Part shown: piece by piece, positions 35,187-44,209 of the stretch
How the letters are laid out: each line of letters opens with the position of its first letter
Numbering within the stretch: position 1 is the first letter of the stretch
NCBI GenBank assembly: GCA_910587925.1
Contig: CAJUOC010000022.1
Coordinates: forward strand, 1-46,786
Source: an uncultured Muribaculaceae bacterium
GTDB taxonomy: Bacteria; Bacteroidota; Bacteroidia; Bacteroidales; Muribaculaceae
Direction: 5' to 3'
DNA length: 46,786 bases
The notes under the pieces: generated by a model
What the model was told of the DNA's origin: nothing
Seen by the model: the letters and a program-made list of their open reading frames with translations, nothing else
Database searches by the model: none
Translations under genes and position numbers: made by a program

Positions 35187-36551
35187 TCACGTCGCCGCCT
35201 GATGCCGTGCTGCGGTGATGTGTGAGTAGGCGCGGCGGGCTATCACGCGGTATGCCACCAATGCGAGCAGGCCGGTAAGCGCCCAGCTCACCGGGTATAT
35301 GGTCATGAGCGAGGCAAAGGTATAGCCGGTGGCAAAGAGTATGTGCACCCAGGCGATGCGCAGCAGACACGAGCCGAAGATGGTGATGATCATCGGGGTC
35401 ATGGAGTAGCCCAGGCCACGCATTGCTGCGCCCGAAATCTCGTAGCTCGACGCGATAAACTGAAAGGCCAGCACATGCTCTACGCGTATGCAGCCAAATG
35501 GCAACACTGCGGCGTCGGCGGTAAATATCCCCACAAAGGCCGGGGCAAGGGCGGCGATACCGAGATTGGCCACAAGCGACGACACCAGGGCCATCGCCAT
35601 GCCGCAGACAAAGATGCGCCGGCAGCGCGCGATGTCGCCGGCGCCGTAATTCTGCGCGGTGAATGCCACGACGGCCTGGTTTGCCGCCACGATGAGGAAG
35701 TAGCAGTACATCTCGTAGTTGACGGCCGCGGCCGAGCCTGCCACGGCGTCGGAGCCGAGGCGGTTGACCGCTGTCTGCACAAACACATTGGAGATGGAAA
35801 AGAGCATACCCTGCACGCCGGCGGGCACGCCGATGCGCAGCTCGCGCATGAGCTCGCGGCGGTGAAAGCTCAGGTCGCGCGGCTTCACGCGGTACGGGTC
35901 GTCCTCGCCGACGAGATACCATATCATCAGGGCGGCATTGACACCGTTGGCAATCACTGTGGCCCAGGCCACGCCGTCGACATCCATGCCGCAGCCCAGC
36001 ACAAAGACCAGGTTGAGCGCCACATTGACCAGCCCGCCGGCCACCAGGGCATAGAAGGGGCGGCGCGTGTCGCCCTTGCTGCGCAGGATGGCCGAGCCGA
36101 AATTGTATATCATCATGAAGGGCATACCCATGAAAAATATGCCCAGATACTCGGTCGAGAGGTCGATGACGTCGGCCGGCGTCTGCATCATCTCCAGCAG
36201 CGGGCGCGCCACCATACTGCCGACGACGGCAAGCAGCACGCCGCTCACGACGGCGACGGCCATGGCCGTGCGGCAGGCGCGGCGCACGGCATCGGTATCG
36301 CGGCGGCCGATAGCGTTGGCGATGACCACGTTGGCGCCCACCGAGATACCTATGAAGAGGTTTACGATGAGGCTTATAATCATACCGTTGGACCCGACGG
36401 CGGCCAAGGCCTGCTTGGTACACCACCGGCCCACGACGGCCACGTCGACCGAGTTGAACGACTGCTGGAGCACTCCGCTGGCGAGCAGCGGCAGCGCAAA
36501 CACGATCATATTGCGGAGCACCGGGCCCCGCTGCATCTCAACGCTTCTCAC
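35187..36551 (-). CDS. MATE family efflux transporter
   Basis: 454 residues with about 12 membrane segments. N-terminal LPLLASGVLQQSFNSVDVAVVGRW, and in the middle FMMIYNFGSAILRSKGDTRRPFYAL and GVPAGVQGMLFSISNVFVQ, are signatures of the MATE family, which exports drugs or metabolites with sodium or protons. The substrate is unknown. Met1 or Met6 (MRSVEMQRG) could be the start. It begins 21 bp after the hisS stop and is probably cotranscribed with it. Confidence 0.92.
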   Translation of the reverse strand: MRSVEMQRGPVLRNMIVFALPLLASGVLQQSFNSVDVAVVGRWCTKQALAAVGSNGMIISLIVNLFIGISVGANVVIANAIGRRDTDAVRRACRTAMAVAVVSGVLLAVVGSMVARPLLEMMQTPADVIDLSTEYLGIFFMGMPFMMIYNFGSAILRSKGDTRRPFYALVAGGLVNVALNLVFVLGCGMDVDGVAWATVIANGVNAALMIWYLVGEDDPYRVKPRDLSFHRRELMRELRIGVPAGVQGMLFSISNVFVQTAVNRLGSDAVAGSAAAVNYEMYCYFLIVAANQAVVAFTAQNYGAGDIARCRRIFVCGMAMALVSSLVANLGIAALAPAFVGIFTADAAVLPFGCIRVEHVLAFQFIASSYEISGAAMRGLGYSMTPMIITIFGSCLLRIAWVHILFATGYTFASLMTIYPVSWALTGLLALVAYRVIARRAYSHITAARHQAAT

Positions 36552-36572
36552 GGCGATGCTTCAGGGCCCGGC

Positions 36573-37931
36573 TCAGGCAAGGAGCGAGGCGAGGTCGGCG
36601 GCGGCCACGGTCTGCTGCTCGCCGGCTGTCATATCCTTGAGTGTGACGGTACCGTCGGCAAGCTCTTTGTCGCCGATGATGGCCACGTAGGGGATGCCGG
36701 CATTGTTGGCATAGTTCATCTGGCGCTTGAGCTTGACGGCGTCGGGATATATCTCGCAGCTGATGCCGGCGGCGCGCAGGGTCTTGACCAGAGCGAGGGC
36801 GGCGGCCGACTCGGCCGGGCCGAGATTGGCCATCATCACCCGCGATGTGGCGCCGAGGCCGGCGGGGAAGAGCGCCAGGCCGGTCATCACGTCGTAGATA
36901 CGGTCGGCGCCAAAGGATATGCCCACGCCGCTCACGCCGGGCATACCGAATACGCCGGTGAGATTGTCGTAGCGGCCGCCGCCGGTGATGGAGCCGATGG
37001 CATAGTCGAGGGCTTTGACCTCGATGATGGTGCCGGTGTAGTAGTTGAGGCCGCGGGCGAGCGACACATCGAGGTCGAGCTCGGCGTCGAGGCCCAGCGC
37101 CAGCGAGGGAGCGACCACAGCGCGCAGCTCAGCCACGCCTGCCGAGCCGGTCTCGCTGGAGGCGAGCAGGCTCTCGAGGCGGTCGAGGCGCTCGGCGGTG
37201 GTGCCGCTGATGGCCAGGATGGGCTGCAGGGCTGCAATCGACTCGGCCGAGAGGCCGCGGTCGACAAGCTCCTCATTGACCTTGTCGATGCCGATCTTGT
37301 CGATTTTGTCGATGGCGACGGTGATGTCTATCATCTTGTCGGGGGCGCCGATCAGCTCGGCGATGCCGGCCAGCACCTTGCGGTTGTTGAGCTTGATGGC
37401 GATGCGGATGCCCAGGCGGCGGAATACCTCGTCGATGAGCTGGAGCAGCTCTACCTCGCTCAGGAGCGAGTCGGAGCCGATGACGTCGGCGTCGCACTGG
37501 TAAAACTCGCGGTAGCGTCCCTTCTGGGGACGGTCGGCGCGCCACACTGGCTGTATCTGGAAGCGGCGGAAGGGAAACTGTATGTCGGCGCGGTGCTGCA
37601 CCACATAGCGCGCAAAGGGCACGGTGAGGTCGTAGCGCAGGCCCTTCTCGGCCAGGTAGGGGGTGAGGCGGTTTACGGCGGTCTCGTCGAAGAGCGACGG
37701 AGCGACGCCGGCGAGGTAATTGCCCGAGTTGAGTATCTTGAAGAGGAGCTTGTCGCCCTCCTCGCCGTACTTGCCCATCAGGGTGGAGAGATTTTCCATG
37801 GCGGGCGTCTCGATCTGGGCGAAGCCGTAGAGGCGGAATACCTCGCGGATGGTGTCGAATATATAGTTGCGGCGGGCCATCTCGGCGGGCGAGAAGTCGC
37901 GCGTACCTTTGGGTATCGAAGGCTTTTGCAT
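36573..37931 (-). CDS. hisS: Histidine--tRNA ligase
   Basis: 452 residues, class II synthetase. It shows KGTRDFSPAEM at the N-terminus, RYDLTVPFARYV, motif 2 around FRRFQIQPVWRADRPQKGRY followed by REFYQCDADVIG, the histidine-binding RGLNYYTGT and GGRYDNL, and motif 3 GISFGADRIYDVM; the C-terminal 90 residues are the anticodon-binding domain. It lies 22 bp downstream of the MFS transporter and 21 bp upstream of the MATE gene, so an MFS - hisS - MATE transcript is likely. Confidence 0.97.
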   Translation of the reverse strand: MQKPSIPKGTRDFSPAEMARRNYIFDTIREVFRLYGFAQIETPAMENLSTLMGKYGEEGDKLLFKILNSGNYLAGVAPSLFDETAVNRLTPYLAEKGLRYDLTVPFARYVVQHRADIQFPFRRFQIQPVWRADRPQKGRYREFYQCDADVIGSDSLLSEVELLQLIDEVFRRLGIRIAIKLNNRKVLAGIAELIGAPDKMIDITVAIDKIDKIGIDKVNEELVDRGLSAESIAALQPILAISGTTAERLDRLESLLASSETGSAGVAELRAVVAPSLALGLDAELDLDVSLARGLNYYTGTIIEVKALDYAIGSITGGGRYDNLTGVFGMPGVSGVGISFGADRIYDVMTGLALFPAGLGATSRVMMANLGPAESAAALALVKTLRAAGISCEIYPDAVKLKRQMNYANNAGIPYVAIIGDKELADGTVTLKDMTAGEQQTVAAADLASLLA

Positions 37932-37953
37932 GTCAATACGCTATAGAGAATGA

Positions 37954-39396
37954 TTATTCGGGCTGCTGTATCTCGGCCTCGGCCACTTCTTTCTTGTCTT
38001 TGATATTGGGGTCTTCGAGTCCGTAGTGGTTGCGGGCGTTGAGCACTTTGAGCCATATGCCGAAGAGAAGCGCCAGCACACCCAGCGACGCAAAGAGCAG
38101 CATGGGAGCGGTATAATTGTATTTCATCGGGTCGGTGACTCCGGGGTTGCTGGCCTGGAGCACATAGCCGATGAGTATGGGGAAGAGGGCCAGGCCGATA
38201 TTCTGCACCCAGAAGATGAGCGAGTATGCCGAGCCCAGGTAGCGGCTGTCCATGATCTTGGGCACCGAGGGCCACAGCGAGGCGGGCACCAGCGAGAAGG
38301 AGATGCCCAGGATGATGATGGCGGTGAAGGCCAGAGCCGTGCTCTGGTATACGGGGAGCACGAGGGCAAATGTCAGATGGCAGGCAATCATCAGTATGGC
38401 GCCGGCGATGAGCATCGACGCGCCCTTGCCGTAGCGGTCGAGGCAGTAGCCGAGCACGGGGGTGAGGGCGGCTGCGCCGATGGGAAACCAGCGGAAGATG
38501 TCGGCGGCGGCCTCGGCGCTCATGTCGAGGTTGCACTGGAGCATGTTGGTGGCGTAGCGCTGGAAGGGGAAGATGGCCGAGTAGTAGAGCACACACAGCA
38601 TGGCTATCACCCAGAAGAGTTTGCTCGACAGTATCTTGGCGACGTCGCTCACCTTAAACTCCTCGTCGTCGCCCGAGGCGGCGGAGGCTATCTTGTCGGC
38701 GGCAATCTCGCGGTCGAGGCGCGCGTCCATAAAGGTAAACACGATATAGCATATCAGGCCGATGAGCAGCAGGGCCGTGCAGAATGCCACGGGGATGACC
38801 ACCGTGCGGTCGTCGGCGCCCATCCAGTCGGCCAGGCGCGGCGACAGCGAGAATATCGCGAAAACGCCCACACGCGCAAGAGCCATCTCCAGGCCCATCG
38901 CCAAAGCCATTTCGTGGCCCTCAAACCACTTTGCGAGCGTCTTTGACACCGTGATGCCGGCCATCTCGCAGCCGCAGCCGAATATCATGAAGCCGAAGGC
39001 GGCCAGCTTGGCGCTGCCGGGCATGGCGGTCCACCACGACGACAGCCACTGGTCAAAGGCCGTGCCGGCAAACCAGTCGCTGATGGCATACAGCTTGATG
39101 CAGGCGCCCACAAACATCACCGACGCCGACAGCACGCCCGTAAAGCGCACGCCCATCTTGTCGAGGATGATACCGGCGATGATGAGGAAGCCGAATACGT
39201 TGAGTATATACTCGGCGCCGGCATAGTAGCCGAATGCCTCGGGTGCCCAGCCGCGCTGGGTCTGCACCAGCTCCTGCAGCGGCGACATCACGTCGACAAA
39301 CATGTATGCGAAAAACATCATCAGCGCCACCAGTATGAGCGCCGTCCACCGCGCCCAAGCCTTGTCGCTGAGCAGCTGTCTTACTTTATCTTCCAT
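37954..39396 (-). CDS. MFS transporter
   Basis: 480 residues with about 12 membrane segments and a charged loop in the middle (DREIAADKIASAASGDDEEF). GIILDKMGVRFTG after the second segment is the MFS loop 2-3 motif. The sequence ends with a charged cytoplasmic tail (KDKKEVAEAEIQQPE). I cannot name the substrate. ATG 39396 was chosen because the TAATTTTG box (39442-39435) lies upstream of it; an earlier in-frame ATG at 39495 would precede the promoter. Confidence 0.88.
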   Translation of the reverse strand: MEDKVRQLLSDKAWARWTALILVALMMFFAYMFVDVMSPLQELVQTQRGWAPEAFGYYAGAEYILNVFGFLIIAGIILDKMGVRFTGVLSASVMFVGACIKLYAISDWFAGTAFDQWLSSWWTAMPGSAKLAAFGFMIFGCGCEMAGITVSKTLAKWFEGHEMALAMGLEMALARVGVFAIFSLSPRLADWMGADDRTVVIPVAFCTALLLIGLICYIVFTFMDARLDREIAADKIASAASGDDEEFKVSDVAKILSSKLFWVIAMLCVLYYSAIFPFQRYATNMLQCNLDMSAEAAADIFRWFPIGAAALTPVLGYCLDRYGKGASMLIAGAILMIACHLTFALVLPVYQSTALAFTAIIILGISFSLVPASLWPSVPKIMDSRYLGSAYSLIFWVQNIGLALFPILIGYVLQASNPGVTDPMKYNYTAPMLLFASLGVLALLFGIWLKVLNARNHYGLEDPNIKDKKEVAEAEIQQPE

Positions 39397-39434
39397 CAAT
39401 TCTGTGTAAATGATTAGAGTGTCGGTTGAAGTCG

Positions 39435-39489
39435 CAAAATTACTACATAAATTCAAGTTTCGCAAACCAAAAATATTGTCGTACATTTG
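39435..39489. promoter_or_regulatory. Divergent promoters of the MFS - hisS - MATE operon and the AI-2E-type gene
   Basis: Minus strand: TTTG (39466-39463) and TAATTTTG (39442-39435), 20 bp apart. Plus strand: TTCG (39459-39462) and TACATTTG (39482-39489), 19 bp apart. The two -33 boxes are adjacent, so the promoters compete for space. The plus-strand -7 box ends 4 nt before the ATG at 39494, which implies a leaderless message. Confidence 0.75.
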
Positions 39490-39493
39490 CACC

Positions 39494-40579
39494 ATGACTC
39501 ACAGGCCATATACATTTGACCGCGTGGTGAGGCTGATCATCACGTGTGTGCTCGCCGCAGCGGCCATCTGGCTCATCGGGCGGCTGCGCGGCGTGCTGCT
39601 GCCGTTTCTGGTGGCTTGGCTGGCCGCATACATGCTGGAGCCGTTTGTGCAGTACAACCGCCGCCTGCTGCGGGTGCGGGGCCGTCTCATCCCCGTATTT
39701 GTCACTCTGATGGAGACTGTGCTCGTATTCATCACACTGTGCATCATATTTGTACCGTCGATTATCGACGAGACAAACCGTGTGGCCGAGCTCATCGCGC
39801 GATATGCCGACGCCGGCTCGTCGATACCATTCATCCCCGCCGCAGTGCACGACCTGCTGCGCAGCTACATCGACTTCGGCTCCATCGCCAGCATGATCAC
39901 CGACCAAGACCTGCAGACCGTCATCGAGGCGTCGCGCGAGCTGGTCACAGGCGGCATCGACCTCATCATGGGCGTGGTCGGGTGGTTTTGCTCGCTGCTC
40001 TACCTCATCTTCATCATGCTCGACTACGAGCGGCTGCTGCGCGGTATGCGCCGGCTCGTGCCGCCGCGCCAGCGCCCGCTGGTATATCGCCTGGCCACCG
40101 ACATCAAGCACAGCATGAACCACTACTTCCGCGGCCAGGCGCTCGTGGCGTTTATCGTGGGCATACTCTTTGCGGTGGGATTTGTCATCGTCGGGCTGCC
40201 GCTGGCGGTGGTGCTCGGCCTCTTCATCGGGCTGCTCAATATGGTGCCATATCTCCAGCTGGTGTCCATCATCCCCACCACCCTGCTCTGCCTGGTATAC
40301 AGCGCCGGCAGCGGAGGCGGGGCATCGTTCTGGGAGATGTGGTGGGCCTGCATGGCCGTGTACGTGGTGGTGCAGTGTATCCAGGACCTGGTGCTGACCC
40401 CAAAAATCATGGGACGCGCCATGGGACTCAATCCCGCCGTGATACTGCTGTCGCTCTCGGTCTGGGGCACTCTGCTCGGCTTCATCGGTCTCATCATCGC
40501 CCTGCCGCTCACCACGTTGCTCCTGTCGTACTACAATGATTTTCTCGCCCGCAGCGAGCAGCCCGACGGCCGGCATTAA
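39494..40579 (+). CDS. AI-2E family transporter
   Basis: 361 residues with about eight membrane segments. The family features are visible: N-terminal LLPFLVAWLAAYMLEPFV, the large extracytoplasmic loop (about 85-155), and the C-terminal half with YFRGQALVAFIVGILFAVGF, GLPLAVVLGLFIGLLNMVPY and PKIMGRAMGLNPAVILLSL. The family includes the TqsA exporter and Na+/H+ antiporters, so the substrate is uncertain. The start at 39494 follows from the promoter box 4 nt upstream. Confidence 0.9.
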   Translation: MTHRPYTFDRVVRLIITCVLAAAAIWLIGRLRGVLLPFLVAWLAAYMLEPFVQYNRRLLRVRGRLIPVFVTLMETVLVFITLCIIFVPSIIDETNRVAELIARYADAGSSIPFIPAAVHDLLRSYIDFGSIASMITDQDLQTVIEASRELVTGGIDLIMGVVGWFCSLLYLIFIMLDYERLLRGMRRLVPPRQRPLVYRLATDIKHSMNHYFRGQALVAFIVGILFAVGFVIVGLPLAVVLGLFIGLLNMVPYLQLVSIIPTTLLCLVYSAGSGGGASFWEMWWACMAVYVVVQCIQDLVLTPKIMGRAMGLNPAVILLSLSVWGTLLGFIGLIIALPLTTLLLSYYNDFLARSEQPDGRH

Positions 40580-40645
40580 CAATTATTAAGCAACATCGGC
40601 GGCGATTTTCCGTTGAGCTATCACGCACATGTCGCAAAAAAGTCG

Positions 40646-40653
40646 TAACTTTG
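40646..40653 (+). promoter_or_regulatory. -7 box of rpoD
   Basis: TAACTTTG, 34 bp before the ATG at 40688. No TTTG-like -33 box is visible at the expected distance. Confidence 0.6.
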
Positions 40654-40687
40654 TGCGTTTTAGCACCAATTCGGTTTTCTACCAAGC

Positions 40688-41548
40688 ATGAGACAATTAA
40701 AAATCACCAAATCAATCACCAACCGCGAAAGCGCCTCTCTCGACAAGTACCTCCAGGAAATCGGCCGCGAGGAACTCATATCTGTGGAGGAAGAGGTAGA
40801 GCTCGCCCAGCGCATCAAGCAGGGCGACCAGGTGGCTCTCGAGAAGCTCACCCGCGCCAACCTCCGCTTTGTGGTATCGGTGGCCAAGCAATATCAGAAT
40901 CAAGGACTTTCGCTCCCCGACCTTATCAACGAGGGCAACCTCGGCCTCATCAAGGCCGCGCGGAAGTTTGACGAGACCCGTGGTTTTAAGTTTATCTCCT
41001 ACGCCGTTTGGTGGATACGCCAGTCTATCCTCCAGGCTCTGGCCGAGCAGTCGCGCATCGTGCGCCTGCCCCTCAACCAGGTAGGCTCGCTCAACAAAAT
41101 CAGCAAGGCCCTGTCGAAATTTGAGCAGGAAAACGAGCGCCGCCCCTCGCCCGAGGAGCTCGCCGAGACTCTCGACGTGCCTGTAGAGAAGATTGCCGAC
41201 ACCCTCAAGGTATCGGGCCGCCACATCAGCGTCGACGCCCCCTTTGTCGAGGGCGAGGACAACAGCCTGCTCGACGTGCTCACCAACGAAGACTCGCCCA
41301 TGGCCGACGCCTCGCTCAACCAGGAGTCGCTCTCCAACGAGGTCGAGCGCGCCCTGCGCCAGCTCCACGAGCGCGAGCGCGAGATACTCAAGCTGTTCTT
41401 CGGCATCGGATGCCAGGAGATGACTCTCGAGGAAATCGGCGCAAAATTTGAGCTCACGCGCGAGCGCGTGCGTCAGATTAAGGAAAAAGCCATCCGCCGC
41501 CTCAAGGGCCAGAAGAGCAAGCTCCTCAAGGCATACCTGGGCCAGTAA
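40688..41548 (+). CDS. rpoD: Primary RNA polymerase sigma factor (RpoD/SigA)
   Basis: 286 residues, the short form typical of Bacteroidetes without region 1.1. Region 1.2 is LDKYLQEIGREELISVEEEV, region 2 includes NLRFVVSVAKQYQNQGLSL and KFISYAVWWIRQSI, region 3 follows, and region 4.2 is ELTRERVRQIKEKAIRRL. This factor would recognise the TTTG / TAnnTTTG promoters seen across the window. It has its own promoter box and is followed after 43 bp by a methyltransferase gene. Confidence 0.96.
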   Translation: MRQLKITKSITNRESASLDKYLQEIGREELISVEEEVELAQRIKQGDQVALEKLTRANLRFVVSVAKQYQNQGLSLPDLINEGNLGLIKAARKFDETRGFKFISYAVWWIRQSILQALAEQSRIVRLPLNQVGSLNKISKALSKFEQENERRPSPEELAETLDVPVEKIADTLKVSGRHISVDAPFVEGEDNSLLDVLTNEDSPMADASLNQESLSNEVERALRQLHEREREILKLFFGIGCQEMTLEEIGAKFELTRERVRQIKEKAIRRLKGQKSKLLKAYLGQ

Positions 41549-41591
41549 TCAGCGCCGCTCACCGCGTAAACCGCCGCCAGCCGCCGCTACC

Positions 41592-42386
41592 GTGCTGCAC
41601 CGCATCACATCGCTCGCCGAGCCGGGACTCGAGCCATACGCCTCTCTGACCGAGGCGCAGATGCGCTCGCGCCTCGACCCGGCGCGTGCCATATTTGTGG
41701 CCGAGAGCCCCAAGGTGATACGCGTGGCGCTCGCCTGCGGCCTGCAGCCGGTGTCGCTGCTGTGTGAGGAGCGCCACATCGACGGCGACGCCGCCGACAT
41801 CATCGCCGCCTGCCCCGACATACCCGTATACACCGGCGACCGCGACACCCTGGCCGCCCTCACCGGCTACACACTCACCCGCGGCGTGCTCTGCGCCATG
41901 CGCCGCCCCGCGCCCGACCTCCCGGCGAGCCTTATGGCCGACGCACGCCTCGTGGCCGTAATCGACGGCGTGACCGACACCACCAATATCGGCGCCATAT
42001 TCCGCTCGGCCGCAGCGCTCGGAGTCGACGCCGTGGCGCTCACCCCGACATCGTGCGACCCGCTCAACCGCCGCTCGGTGCGCGTGTCGATGGGCACGGT
42101 ATTCCAGGTGCCCTGGTGCTACGTCGACGCCGGCCTCGACGACCTGCGCCGCCTCGGCTTCAAGATCGCCGCCATGGCCCTGAGCGACGACTCCATACCG
42201 CTCGACGACCCCGCGCTCGCCGCCGAGCCGCGCCTCGCCGTGACTCTGGGCACCGAGGGCGACGGCCTGAGCGACCGCGCCATAGCCGCGGCCGACTATG
42301 TGGTGCGCATCCCCATGCGCCACGGCGTCGACTCGCTCAACGTCGCCGCCGCCTCTGCCGTCGCATTCTGGCAGCTCCGCCGCTGA
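41592..42386 (+). CDS. TrmH/SpoU family RNA 2'-O-methyltransferase
   Basis: 264 residues. An N-terminal substrate-binding domain (about 1-100) is followed by a SPOUT domain with motif 1 VIDGVTDTTNIGAIFRSAAA, motif 2 LAVTLGTEGDGLS and motif 3 RIPMRHGVDSLNVAAASAV, forming the trefoil knot that binds SAM. The target (rRNA or tRNA) cannot be told. No ATG fits; GTG at 41592 gives MLHRITSLAEPGLEPYASL, a natural family start, while an earlier in-frame ATG (41448) lies inside rpoD. It may be cotranscribed with rpoD. Confidence 0.9.
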   Translation: MLHRITSLAEPGLEPYASLTEAQMRSRLDPARAIFVAESPKVIRVALACGLQPVSLLCEERHIDGDAADIIAACPDIPVYTGDRDTLAALTGYTLTRGVLCAMRRPAPDLPASLMADARLVAVIDGVTDTTNIGAIFRSAAALGVDAVALTPTSCDPLNRRSVRVSMGTVFQVPWCYVDAGLDDLRRLGFKIAAMALSDDSIPLDDPALAAEPRLAVTLGTEGDGLSDRAIAAADYVVRIPMRHGVDSLNVAAASAVAFWQLRR

Positions 42387-42401
42387 TGCCTGCGCCAAGG
42401 T

Positions 42402-42433
42402 ATTGCGCGTGCGGGAAAAATTAGCTACATTTG
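42402..42433 (+). promoter_or_regulatory. Promoter of the fur-like - purA - acyltransferase operon
   Basis: ATTG (42402-42405), a 20-bp spacer and TACATTTG (42426-42433). The -7 box ends 7 nt before the ATG at 42441, so the message is probably leaderless. Confidence 0.7.
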
Positions 42434-42440
42434 CAGCCAT

Positions 42441-42929
42441 ATGAAGGCCTCCCGGGAGATATTCACGCGGTACCTGCACGAGACGGGGCGCCGCTGCACA
42501 TTCGAGCGCTACGCCGTGCTCGAGCAGGTGCTCGCCACACCCCGGCATTTCACCGCCGACGACCTGCACACGGCTCTCACCGCCGCCGGCAACGCCGTAT
42601 CCCCCGCCACCGTATACAGCACCCTCGACCTGCTGGTAGACTGCGGCCTGGCCACCCGCCACCGCTTTGAGCACGGGCCCGCCACGAGCGCCCTGTACCA
42701 GCGCGTCACAGTCGACCGCCGCGCCGCCGCCCGCCACCACCTTGTGTGCCGCAGCTGCGGCAAGGTCACCCAGCCGGCCGACCCCGAGCTGGCCGCGATG
42801 ATCAACGCCAAGCGCTGGGGCAGTTTCGAGGCCGACTACTATGTGCTCGACATCTACGGCCTCTGCGGCGCATGCCGCCGGCGCCTGCGCAAATCCCAAG
42901 AAAATAAACCAACTCGACATACACGATGA
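42441..42929 (+). CDS. Fur family metalloregulator
   Basis: 162 residues. A winged-helix N-terminal domain (RRCTFERYAVLEQVL; HFTADDLHTAL; VSPATVYSTLDLLVDCGL) is followed by a dimerisation domain with two CxxC pairs, Cys103/Cys106 and Cys142/Cys145, for structural zinc. The regulatory-site region (RRAAARHHLVC) has fewer His/Asp residues than classical Fur. It may sense iron, zinc or peroxide. The gene overlaps purA by four bases, an unusual but clear operon partnership. Confidence 0.9.
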   Translation: MKASREIFTRYLHETGRRCTFERYAVLEQVLATPRHFTADDLHTALTAAGNAVSPATVYSTLDLLVDCGLATRHRFEHGPATSALYQRVTVDRRAAARHHLVCRSCGKVTQPADPELAAMINAKRWGSFEADYYVLDIYGLCGACRRRLRKSQENKPTRHTR

Positions 42930-44209
42930 ATACCAGCAAAGTTGACGTGCTCCTCGGCCTGCAGTGGGGCGACGAAGGAAAAGGCAAAGTAGTGGACGTG
43001 CTCACCCCGCGCTACGACGCGGTGGCCCGCTTCCAGGGCGGCCCCAACGCCGGCCACACCCTTGAGTTTGACGGCCGCAAGGTGGTGCTCCGCTCCATCC
43101 CCTCGGGCGTATTCCAGGGCAACGTCAATGTCATCGGCAACGGCGTGGTGCTCGACCCCGTGCTCTTCACCGCAGAGGCCCGCGAGCTCATCGACGCAGG
43201 CACTCCCCTGCACGAGCGCCTGCGCATCTCGCGCAAGGCACACCTCATCATGCCCACCCACCGCCTGCTCGACGCCGCCGGCGAAAAAGCCATGGGCGCC
43301 GGCAAGATTGGCACCACCGGCAAGGGCATCGGCCCCACATACACCGACAAAATCTCGCGCCACGGCCTGCGCGTGGGCGACATCGAGGCACCCGACTTCG
43401 CCGAGCGCTACACAGCCGCCCGCGACCGTCATCTGCGCCAGCTCGAGCGCATGGGCGCCACCCCCGACGCCGCGCTCCTGGCCGACCTCGAGTCCAAGTG
43501 GATGGCCGCCATCGACGAGCTGCGCCGCTTCACCCTCGTAGACTCCGAGCACTATATCAACGGCCTGCTGCGCCAAGGCAAACAAGTGCTCGCCGAGGGC
43601 GCCCAGGGCACCCTGCTCGACATCGACTTCGGCTCGTATCCCTTCGTGACATCGTCCAACACCGTCGCCGCCGGCGCCTGCACCGGCCTGGGCGTGGCTC
43701 CCGGCCGCATCGGCCGCGTATACGGCATATTCAAGGCTTACTGCACCCGCGTGGGCAGCGGCCCCTTCCCCACCGAGCTCCACGACGCCACCGGCGCCGA
43801 GATGCGCGACCGCGGCCATGAGTACGGCGCCGTCACCGGCCGCGAGCGCCGCTGCGGCTGGATCGACCTGGTGGCCCTGCGCTATGCCGTGATGATCAAC
43901 GGCGTGACCCACCTCATAATGATGAAGAGCGACGTGCTCGACACATTCGACACCATCCGCGCCTGCACCGAGTACGAGATCGGCGGCACCCGCACCCCCG
44001 ACTTCCCCTACTCCATCGACGATGCCGCCGCTGTGCGCCCCGTATACACCGAGCTGCCCGGCTGGCGCACCGACCTCACGGCCATCACCTCGCCCGACGA
44101 GTTCCCGCAGGCCTTCCGCGACTACATCGCCTTTATCGAGCGCGAGCTGGGCGTGCCTGTGGCAATCGTGTCGGTAGGCCCCGACCGCGCCCAGACCATC
44201 GAATTATGA
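42926..44209 (+). CDS. purA: Adenylosuccinate synthetase
   Basis: 427 residues, normal length. It joins IMP and aspartate with GTP in AMP synthesis. The sequence shows GLQWGDEGKGKVVD (P-loop), FQGGPNAGHTLEF, GTTGKGIGPTYTDKISR, EGAQGTLLDIDFGSYPFVTS, and GVAPGRIGRVYGIFKAYCTR with VGSGPFPTEL. The start overlaps the Fur-like gene and the stop overlaps the acyltransferase gene, each by four bases, so all three share one message. Confidence 0.97.
   Translation: MNTSKVDVLLGLQWGDEGKGKVVDVLTPRYDAVARFQGGPNAGHTLEFDGRKVVLRSIPSGVFQGNVNVIGNGVVLDPVLFTAEARELIDAGTPLHERLRISRKAHLIMPTHRLLDAAGEKAMGAGKIGTTGKGIGPTYTDKISRHGLRVGDIEAPDFAERYTAARDRHLRQLERMGATPDAALLADLESKWMAAIDELRRFTLVDSEHYINGLLRQGKQVLAEGAQGTLLDIDFGSYPFVTSSNTVAAGACTGLGVAPGRIGRVYGIFKAYCTRVGSGPFPTELHDATGAEMRDRGHEYGAVTGRERRCGWIDLVALRYAVMINGVTHLIMMKSDVLDTFDTIRACTEYEIGGTRTPDFPYSIDDAAAVRPVYTELPGWRTDLTAITSPDEFPQAFRDYIAFIERELGVPVAIVSVGPDRAQTIEL

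Noticed and set aside
35343..37946. An 867-codon open frame on the plus strand opposite the MATE and hisS genes
   Set aside because: It is the complement of two well-supported genes; long antisense frames are expected at this GC content, and its His/Ala/Gly-rich product has no domain.
39397..39495. A longer MFS transporter beginning at 39495
   Set aside because: The extra 33 codons would cover both divergent promoters; the ATG at 39396 gives a normal N-terminus.
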